Assembly: GCF_009909185.1 (NCBI RefSeq)
Contig: NZ_JAAAMV010000015.1
Coordinates: 1 to 56,027, forward strand
Direction of reading: 5' to 3'
DNA length: 56,027 nt
DNA from: Paenibacillus glycinis
GTDB lineage: Bacteria > Bacillota > Bacilli > Paenibacillales > Paenibacillaceae
Part shown: positions 50,795 through 56,027 of the stretch, piece by piece
How the letters are laid out: each line of letters begins with the position of its first letter
How positions within the stretch are numbered: position 1 is the stretch's first letter
Notes under the pieces: generated by a model
Told to the model about the DNA's origin: nothing
Seen by the model: only the letters and a program-made list of their open reading frames with translations
Databases searched by the model: none
Made by a program: the position numbers and the translations under genes

Positions 50795-52422
50795 AGCTGA
50801 TTATTGCCGATGACGAGCTTCCGGTCCGGGAAGCCTTTTCCCGGTTGATCGATTGGTCGTCGAACGGCATCGAGCTGTGCGCGACCGCCGCGCATGGCGC
50901 CGAAGCTTTGGAGCTGATCGAGAGGCACCGCCCCGAGCTGCTGCTGACGGATATCAAGATGCCGAACCTTGACGGCCTGCAGCTCATGGAGGAGATGCAG
51001 GCCCGGGGTTACTTCGCGACCACGCTGCTCCTCTCGGGCTACAACGATTTTCACTTGGTCCAGAAGGCGCTGAAGCTCGGGGCGTTCGATTATATACTGA
51101 AGCCCTGCCATCCGCTGGACGTGTTGAAAGCGGTTCTGCAGGCCAAAGAAGCGGCGCTTGCCGCAATGGACCGGAAGAAGGAAAACGACGACTGGGAAAA
51201 CCAGTGGCGGCAGAACGTATCGCTTGCCAAAACGCAGCTGCTCGGCGATTGGCTCCATCGCGCCGAGAGTCCTTGGGAGAACCGCGTGGACAGGGCGCGG
51301 ACGCTGGGCATCCAGCTCCCGGAAACTGGGCTGAACCTGGCCATCATCAGGCTCGAATTCAAGAATAACGCCTCGTACGGTCATGCCGCCCATGACCGGG
51401 AGCTGATCCGCTATGCCGCCTTGAACATCGTCAAGGAAACGATGGACGGCTTCGGGGCATCGTATGAAACCTTCCGGGACAAGGAAGACATGATCGTCAT
51501 TTGGCACGAATCGTCGGGCAGCCGTCAGACCATCCGCGCGAAGCTGGAGCGACTGCAGCACCATATTCTCGTCTATCTCAAAATCACGGCGACCATCGGC
51601 TGCTCCGACCGCCCCGGAAGCCTGCACGTGCTGAATATCGAATACGGCCAGGCGCGCCATGCGCTGGATCTCAGTTTTTTCCAAGGTCCGGGCGGCATTT
51701 ATTTCTATGCCGATCACCTGAAGGCGGAGGAGCGGGAAGCGGCCGAGCAGTCGCTGCGGCTGGAGGAGCTGGAGCGGCTGTTTTTCGATAAGCTGAAGGG
51801 CGGGCAATATTCGGAGGTTATCGATTGCTTGGATCAATGGTTCACGGGGTTCAAAGGGATTTTGGTGCCCAATCGCTCCGAGTTTCATATTCAGACCCTC
51901 TCCCTGATGTCGAGGCTGCTGCAGGAGGCGGAAGCTTCCTCGGCCGACGGGACGGGCTATGATCGCCTGGTTCGCTTGGCGGACGAGATGCTGAAGGCGG
52001 AGACGGTCGACGAGCTGTTCGCCGTGACGACCCAGATGATCCAGAAGCTCGTCGAGAGCCGCAATGCCCACAAATCGATCCACCGGACGATAGCGCGGGC
52101 CGTCGAGCTCATCAAAGAACGCTACGCGAGCAACCTCACCCTCAAAGCGGTGGCCGAGGAGGTATACCTATCACCGTCCTACTTGTCCACGTTGTTCAAA
52201 CAGGAGATGGGTATCAAGTACATCGATTATCTCCATCAATACCGCATCGAAGTCGCCAAGACGCTGCTTGGGGACGGAAAGCAGAAGGTCAGCTCCGTCG
52301 CCATGCAGGTCGGCTACTTCGACGAGGCGCATTTTATCCATACGTTCAAGAAATGGACGGGGAGCTCGCCCGCGGCTTATGCCCGGTACGGCGGCGAGAC
52401 GCGTCCCGGCGCGCCTTCCTGA
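50788..52422 (+). CDS. YesN-type response regulator, AraC-family output (locus C)
   Basis: A 544-residue regulator: receiver 1-120 (D8/D9, phosphoacceptor D55 in LLLTDIKMPNLDG, K105 region YILKPC), long middle region and C-terminal AraC helix-turn-helix (about 435-535; LKAVAEEVYLSPSYLSTLF, FDEAHFIHTFKKWTGSSPAA). GGAAGGAG is 8 bases before the ATG at 50788. It probably activates the upstream transport genes. Confidence 0.93.
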   Translation: MLKLIIADDELPVREAFSRLIDWSSNGIELCATAAHGAEALELIERHRPELLLTDIKMPNLDGLQLMEEMQARGYFATTLLLSGYNDFHLVQKALKLGAFDYILKPCHPLDVLKAVLQAKEAALAAMDRKKENDDWENQWRQNVSLAKTQLLGDWLHRAESPWENRVDRARTLGIQLPETGLNLAIIRLEFKNNASYGHAAHDRELIRYAALNIVKETMDGFGASYETFRDKEDMIVIWHESSGSRQTIRAKLERLQHHILVYLKITATIGCSDRPGSLHVLNIEYGQARHALDLSFFQGPGGIYFYADHLKAEEREAAEQSLRLEELERLFFDKLKGGQYSEVIDCLDQWFTGFKGILVPNRSEFHIQTLSLMSRLLQEAEASSADGTGYDRLVRLADEMLKAETVDELFAVTTQMIQKLVESRNAHKSIHRTIARAVELIKERYASNLTLKAVAEEVYLSPSYLSTLFKQEMGIKYIDYLHQYRIEVAKTLLGDGKQKVSSVAMQVGYFDEAHFIHTFKKWTGSSPAAYARYGGETRPGAPS

Positions 52423-52450
52423 ACGCATTCTAATCCAAGGGGCGATTGAC

Positions 52451-53062
52451 GTGAGAGCGAATTACGAAGGAAAACCGTATCGGGACGCGAAGCACGTCGG
52501 CGGGCCTCAGCTCATTCCAGGCAAGGTGATGTGCGCGTATTACGATCTTGGGGGAGAAGGCATCGCTTACCACGACGCGACCGCGATCAACCAGGGCAGC
52601 GGCCGGCTGAATCCGGCGGACGGGACCTATCTGAACGAGTTTCGGCTCCATGAGGGCGTGGATACGAGCTATACCAAACCGGGCGGTATCGACGATAGCG
52701 CGTATAACCTGGTGCAGCCGGAGATCGGCATGCCCTACGTGGGCTGGACGGAGCCCGGGGAGTGGATGAACTATACGGTCGAGGTGGCTCGGGCCGGGAT
52801 CTACTTGGTGCATCTGCTCTACGCGTCCAATCGGGGAGGGGCCGTTTCCCTGTCCGTGGACGGCGAAGCGGCGGCAGAGCTGCTCGAAATCGCGTCCACG
52901 TACGATGCGGAAGATGAAGTGGAGTGGCGCCAGTGGCATCATTGGAACAAAGCGGAACGGTTGACCGTCCTTCATCTGGAGAAAGGCGTCCAGGTACTGA
53001 CGCTGCGTACCGTTCTGGAAGGACAGATGAATTACGCTTACCTGGAATTCGAGCTGCTATGA
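52451..53062 (+). CDS. Stand-alone CBM6-like carbohydrate-binding protein
   Basis: A 203-residue protein from a GTG start with AAGGGG 8 bases upstream. Almost the whole length resembles a family 6 carbohydrate-binding module (beta-sandwich): EGIAYHDATAINQG, VGWTEPGEWMNYTVEV, AGIYLVHLLYASN, GVQVLTLRTV. There is no signal peptide, membrane segment or catalytic domain, which is odd for a domain normally found on secreted enzymes. It follows the YesN regulator by 28 bp and a terminator follows it, so it belongs to the locus C transcript. It may be a cytosolic sugar binder or a remnant of a larger hydrolase. Confidence 0.8.
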   Translation: MRANYEGKPYRDAKHVGGPQLIPGKVMCAYYDLGGEGIAYHDATAINQGSGRLNPADGTYLNEFRLHEGVDTSYTKPGGIDDSAYNLVQPEIGMPYVGWTEPGEWMNYTVEVARAGIYLVHLLYASNRGGAVSLSVDGEAAAELLEIASTYDAEDEVEWRQWHHWNKAERLTVLHLEKGVQVLTLRTVLEGQMNYAYLEFELL

Positions 53063-53069
53063 CGATGAG

Positions 53070-53096
53070 AGCCCGACCGCATGCGGCCGGGCTTTT
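53070..53096 (+). terminator. Rho-independent terminator of locus C
   Basis: AGCCCGACCGC (53070-53080) and GCGGCCGGGCT (53083-53093) form a near-palindromic stem with one mismatch, ending in four T residues, 8 bases after the stop codon. Confidence 0.8.
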
Positions 53097-53182
53097 GCGT
53101 TGCGCTCCGAATCGGCTCGACCCGGTTCGCTCTAATGCTTCCTTAGCCGGCATATACATCTGCTAAAAGGAGCGTGAACCGA

Positions 53183-53530
53183 GTGGACAACAAAGTCAGA
53201 AGCTATTACCGGCTGAAGCGCAAGCAGAAGGAAATCGAGGAGGAGCTGGGCCGGCTGCGCGAGGAGATCCTGGCCTATTGCGCGGACAACGATACGACGT
53301 CGATGGAGGTCGGCAGCTACAGGGTGAAGGTGATTCCCCACCGGCGGAAGGAATACGACGAGACGAAGCTGTTCGAAGCCCTGCCGGATCTTGAGCTGTG
53401 GCGGCTGCTCTCCAGCCCGGACACGGCCAAGATCTCGCATCTCGTGAAGCTGAACGTCATCTCGGACGAAAGAATCAAGGATACGTATACCGTCAAGGAC
53501 GTCGCTTACCTGCAAATCGAGCGCAAATAG
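53183..53530 (+). CDS. Small coiled-coil protein of unknown function
   Basis: A 115-residue protein from a GTG start that has AAAGGAG 10 bases upstream; the GTG at 53174 is too close to that site. Residues 1-35 form a charged helix with heptad character (RLKRKQKEIEEELGRLREEI), followed by a compact domain (SMEVGSYRVKVIPHRRKEYD; KDTYTVKDVAYLQIERK). Similar short helical proteins occur as phage accessory genes, but no phage genes are nearby. Function unknown. Confidence 0.75.
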   Translation: MDNKVRSYYRLKRKQKEIEEELGRLREEILAYCADNDTTSMEVGSYRVKVIPHRRKEYDETKLFEALPDLELWRLLSSPDTAKISHLVKLNVISDERIKDTYTVKDVAYLQIERK

Positions 53531-53634
53531 CGCAAGCGCGCGCGGGTTGTTCCGTCAAGAATTTACGCCGTCATGCCTCCTCTTCTCCATGTCTGGACAT
53601 GCGCATGCGCGAAGTTAATCCCGTTAAAGGGTTT

Positions 53635-53679
53635 TAGGTCTCGCATGGCGAATGAATTCGCAATGACGCATTAGACCTA
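53635..53679. promoter_or_regulatory. Nested inverted repeat in the SLH gene leader
   Basis: TAGGTCT (53635-53641) pairs with AGACCTA (53673-53679), and inside it GCGAAT (53648-53653) pairs with ATTCGC (53656-53661). The element sits 42 bases before the start codon of the SLH protein, so it may be a structured leader or an operator. Confidence 0.5.
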
Positions 53680-53721
53680 TTTCCAATCAGTCGCAGTCAA
53701 CCAACATAACGGAGGCATGAA

Positions 53722-56027
53722 ATGAAAACAGCAAGATTAACGAAAAAAATGGTCAGCCTTACGGTGGCCGGATCGTTATCGCTCTCTTTGCTCGGGGCGG
53801 CGAACGGGGCGGCCGTCACTGAGGGAACGGCACCGGATATCGTCGGCCATTGGGCGGAGCAGGATATCGCCCAATGGATGTCCCAAGGCCTGATCGACGG
53901 CTACGAGGATGGCAGCTTTCAACCGGATAAAGCCGTCACGCGAGCGGAGTTCGTCGCGCTCGTCAACCGCGCGTTCGGCTTTACCGCGGCCGGGAACGCG
54001 GCATTCAAGGATTTGAAAGCGGCCGATTGGAGCTACGCCGATTTCCAGAAAGCCGTGAAGGCAGGATACTTAACCGGGTTCGAGGACGGCTCCGTCCACC
54101 CCAATTCGCCGATCTCCCGTCAAGAGATCGCGCTGATCGTCGAGCGCCTGCTCGGGCTGGCGCCATTGCCGCAAGGCGCAGACGCTTTTTCCGATTCGGC
54201 CATGATTCCGGCATGGAGCAAGGGAGCCATCGGCGCCGTCGAAGCCAACGGAATCATGGACGGGTACGAGGATCATACGTTCAAGCCGGCCAATAACGCC
54301 ACCCGCGCGGAAGCCGTCGTTATTTTGAGCCACGCGCTCAAAGTGAAGTCCGCGCCGGTCGTCCTCGATAAAGCGGGCACCGTCGGACCCGCGACGGGGA
54401 CTCAAACGATCCATGGCGACGTCGTCGTGTCCTCGCCGGGCGTAACGCTCCGCAATACGGTTGTCGAAGGCAACCTTACGTTCGCGGCGGGAATCGGCGA
54501 GGGCGATGCGGTCCTCGATCATGTGACCGTTAAGGGCACGACGCTGGTGCAGGGCGGCGGCGCGCACAGTATCCACTTCGAGGATTCGGTGCTGCTTACG
54601 ATCGTCGTGGACAAAACGGCCGGCGCCGTCCGCATCGTGGCCGAAGGCTCGACGACGGTGGCGACGGTTCGACTGCAGACCGCTGCCACGTTGGAAGAAG
54701 AAGCCGGCCTGACGGGCGAAGGGTTTACCGACGTGCAGTTAAGCCAGCTGCTTCCGGCGGGCAGCTCGATCACGCTCCTCGGCGCGTTCGATGACGTCGA
54801 CGTGACGGGCGTCAAGGTCCGCATCGACATTCCAAGCGGAAATGTCCAGCATATTACGGTAGGCGAGAACGCTACGGGCAACGATATTAATTTGGGTACG
54901 GGAGCTAGAATCGTCGATTTGGTGCTGAACGCGGCCATCAAGGTGATCGGCGGCGGAAAGATCGATACGGTGCAAATGAACGAAGCCGCGCAAGCATCCA
55001 GCTCTTTCGAGACGCAGCCGGGGAGGCTGGAAGACGAGAACGGCAACCTTATCGTTCCGAAGTCTTCAGCGCCATCGGGCCCGTCCCAGCAGGAACTCGA
55101 CCAACGCGCGGCGGATGACGTCACGGCGTTGATCACGGCGCTCCCCGCAACGGCAGATCTGACGCTGGCGGCGAATGCGGCGGGCGTCGAGGCCGCCAAC
55201 GCCGCCTTCGGCAAACTATCGACGGCGCAGAAAGCTTTGGTAACGACCGGTAACCAAACCAAGCTGGCGGACGCGGTCGCCCGGATCGCGGAGCTGAAAG
55301 CGGACAAAGCGGCCGCGGACGCCGTTATCGCGCTCATTGCCGCGCTGCCGGAACCCGAGCTTCTCCGGTTGGAAGACCAAGCGGACATTACCGCGGCCAA
55401 GGACGCTCTAGGCGCGTTGACCGCGCCGCAGAAAGCGTTGGTCACGAATCAAGACAAGCTCGCGCTTGTTATTGCCAAGATCGATGCGCTGATCGCTGCT
55501 GCGAACGCCGTAACCGCTCAGATCACGGCTTTGCCGGATCCAGCTGTAATTACGCTGGATAATCAAACAGACGTTACCGCGGCAAACGCGGCATTCAACG
55601 CCCTGTCGGCAGCCCAACAGGACCTGGTCACGAACCAAGCGAAGCTCACGCAAGCGGTAGCCAAGATCGAAGCGCTCATCGCGGCGGCAAATGCGGTCAC
55701 CGCGAAAATCGCGGCCTTGCCGGATCCGGCAACGATCACGCTGGACAATCAAGCGGCTGTAACGAGCGCGAGAACTGCGTTTGACGCGTTATCGGCATCG
55801 CAGCAAGCGCTGGTCACGAACCAAACGAAACTCACGCAAGCCGAAGCGAGAATCAGCACGCTGATCGCGGCGGCAAACGCCGTAACCGCTCAGATCGCGG
55901 CCTTGCCGGATCCGGCCGCAATTACGCTGGATAATCAAACAGACGTTGATGCGGCAAACGCGGCATTCAACGCCCTGTCGGCAGCCCAACAGGACCTGGT
56001 CACGAACCAAGCGAAGCTCACGCAAGC
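53722..56027 (+). CDS. SLH-domain surface protein with FIVAR-like repeats (3' end beyond the window)
   Basis: At least 768 residues, open at the right edge. GGAGG lies 6 bases before the ATG. A signal peptide (about 1-30) precedes three SLH domains (about 38-86, 96-148, 155-208: WAEQDIAQWMSQGLIDGYED, WSYADFQKAVKAGYLTGFED, WSKGAIGAVEANGIMDGYED) that anchor such proteins to pyruvylated cell-wall polymers. A Val/Thr-rich beta-helix-like region (about 215-430) and then Ala-rich helical repeats (from about 455) follow. The first repeat is 68 residues and later ones 62 (186 bp; GCCGTTATC at 55321, GCCGTAACC at 55507). Probably a surface adhesin or S-layer component. Confidence 0.92.
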   Translation, partial: MKTARLTKKMVSLTVAGSLSLSLLGAANGAAVTEGTAPDIVGHWAEQDIAQWMSQGLIDGYEDGSFQPDKAVTRAEFVALVNRAFGFTAAGNAAFKDLKAADWSYADFQKAVKAGYLTGFEDGSVHPNSPISRQEIALIVERLLGLAPLPQGADAFSDSAMIPAWSKGAIGAVEANGIMDGYEDHTFKPANNATRAEAVVILSHALKVKSAPVVLDKAGTVGPATGTQTIHGDVVVSSPGVTLRNTVVEGNLTFAAGIGEGDAVLDHVTVKGTTLVQGGGAHSIHFEDSVLLTIVVDKTAGAVRIVAEGSTTVATVRLQTAATLEEEAGLTGEGFTDVQLSQLLPAGSSITLLGAFDDVDVTGVKVRIDIPSGNVQHITVGENATGNDINLGTGARIVDLVLNAAIKVIGGGKIDTVQMNEAAQASSSFETQPGRLEDENGNLIVPKSSAPSGPSQQELDQRAADDVTALITALPATADLTLAANAAGVEAANAAFGKLSTAQKALVTTGNQTKLADAVARIAELKADKAAADAVIALIAALPEPELLRLEDQADITAAKDALGALTAPQKALVTNQDKLALVIAKIDALIAAANAVTAQITALPDPAVITLDNQTDVTAANAAFNALSAAQQDLVTNQAKLTQAVAKIEALIAAANAVTAKIAALPDPATITLDNQAAVTSARTAFDALSASQQALVTNQTKLTQAEARISTLIAAANAVTAQIAALPDPAAITLDNQTDVDAANAAFNALSAAQQDLVTNQAKLTQ
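55117..56027 (+). repeat. In-frame coding repeats of the SLH protein, 186-bp unit
   Basis: Unit landmarks occur at 55117 (first unit 204 bp), 55321, 55507, 55693 and 55879. The unit from 55507 and the unit from 55879 are nearly identical over about 150 bases (for example ACGCTGGATAATCAAACAGA in both), while the unit between them is clearly more diverged. The pattern implies a 372-bp pair as the unit of recent duplication. Confidence 0.88.

Overview
The window looks like a chromosomal segment of a high-GC Firmicute of the Paenibacillus/Cohnella type. The grounds are purine-rich Shine-Dalgarno sites with GTG/TTG starts, three YesM/YesN-type two-component systems each attached to sugar ABC transporter genes without an ATPase, Asn/Ser/Thr-rich linkers behind lipoboxes, an S-layer-homology (SLH) surface protein, and a ydaO-type c-di-AMP riboswitch before a kdp operon. 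No rRNA, tRNA, transposase, prophage or CRISPR array was recognised.

Layout. 1-577: 3' end of a receiver-domain protein, probably a hybrid kinase. 578-1982: gene-free DNA with two tandem arrays and a set of small palindromes. 1983-2786: SDR oxidoreductase (-). 3430-13896: sugar locus A, with two permeases (-) divergent from a YesN regulator, YesM kinase, lipoprotein binding protein and a secreted alpha-galactosidase-like glycosidase. 14180-18375: AraC regulator, PhyH-type dioxygenase, soluble chemoreceptor-like protein and old yellow enzyme. 18712-29340: potassium locus, with a c-di-AMP riboswitch and terminator, two unknown proteins, two membrane peptides (one is KdpF), KdpA, KdpB, KdpC, a KdpD sensor with a doubled N-terminal module, a separate KdpD kinase half and KdpE. 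29631-30320: glycosyltransferase (-). 30572-40106: sugar locus B, with YesN, YesM, a membrane-anchored sugar-binding protein, two lipoprotein binding proteins and two permeases. 40482-42421: three small unknown genes. 42601-45483: NAD salvage cluster, with an NrtR-like Nudix regulator, nicotinamidase-like hydrolase and nicotinate phosphoribosyltransferase. 45806-53062: sugar locus C, with binding protein, two permeases, YesM, YesN and a free CBM6-like protein. 53183-53530: small coiled-coil protein. 53722 to the end: SLH protein with repeats, cut by the window edge.

How it works together. Each sugar locus appears to pair extracellular sensing (YesM) with transcriptional activation (YesN) of its own importer. 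The ATPase is presumably a shared MsmX-type protein encoded elsewhere. The kdp locus seems to be under c-di-AMP control at RNA level and under KdpDE control at transcription level.

The most unusual feature is a recurrent class of tandem repeats. In at least two genes (a permease ending at 3430 and a small protein ending at 40835) the last part of the coding sequence, stop codon included, is copied several times just downstream. Other arrays with 17-, 19-, 51- and 63-bp periods lie between genes. A palindrome family shares the same 51/62-bp spacing at two sites 40 kb apart. The kdp locus adds a doubled KdpD sensor in which one copy has lost conserved residues.
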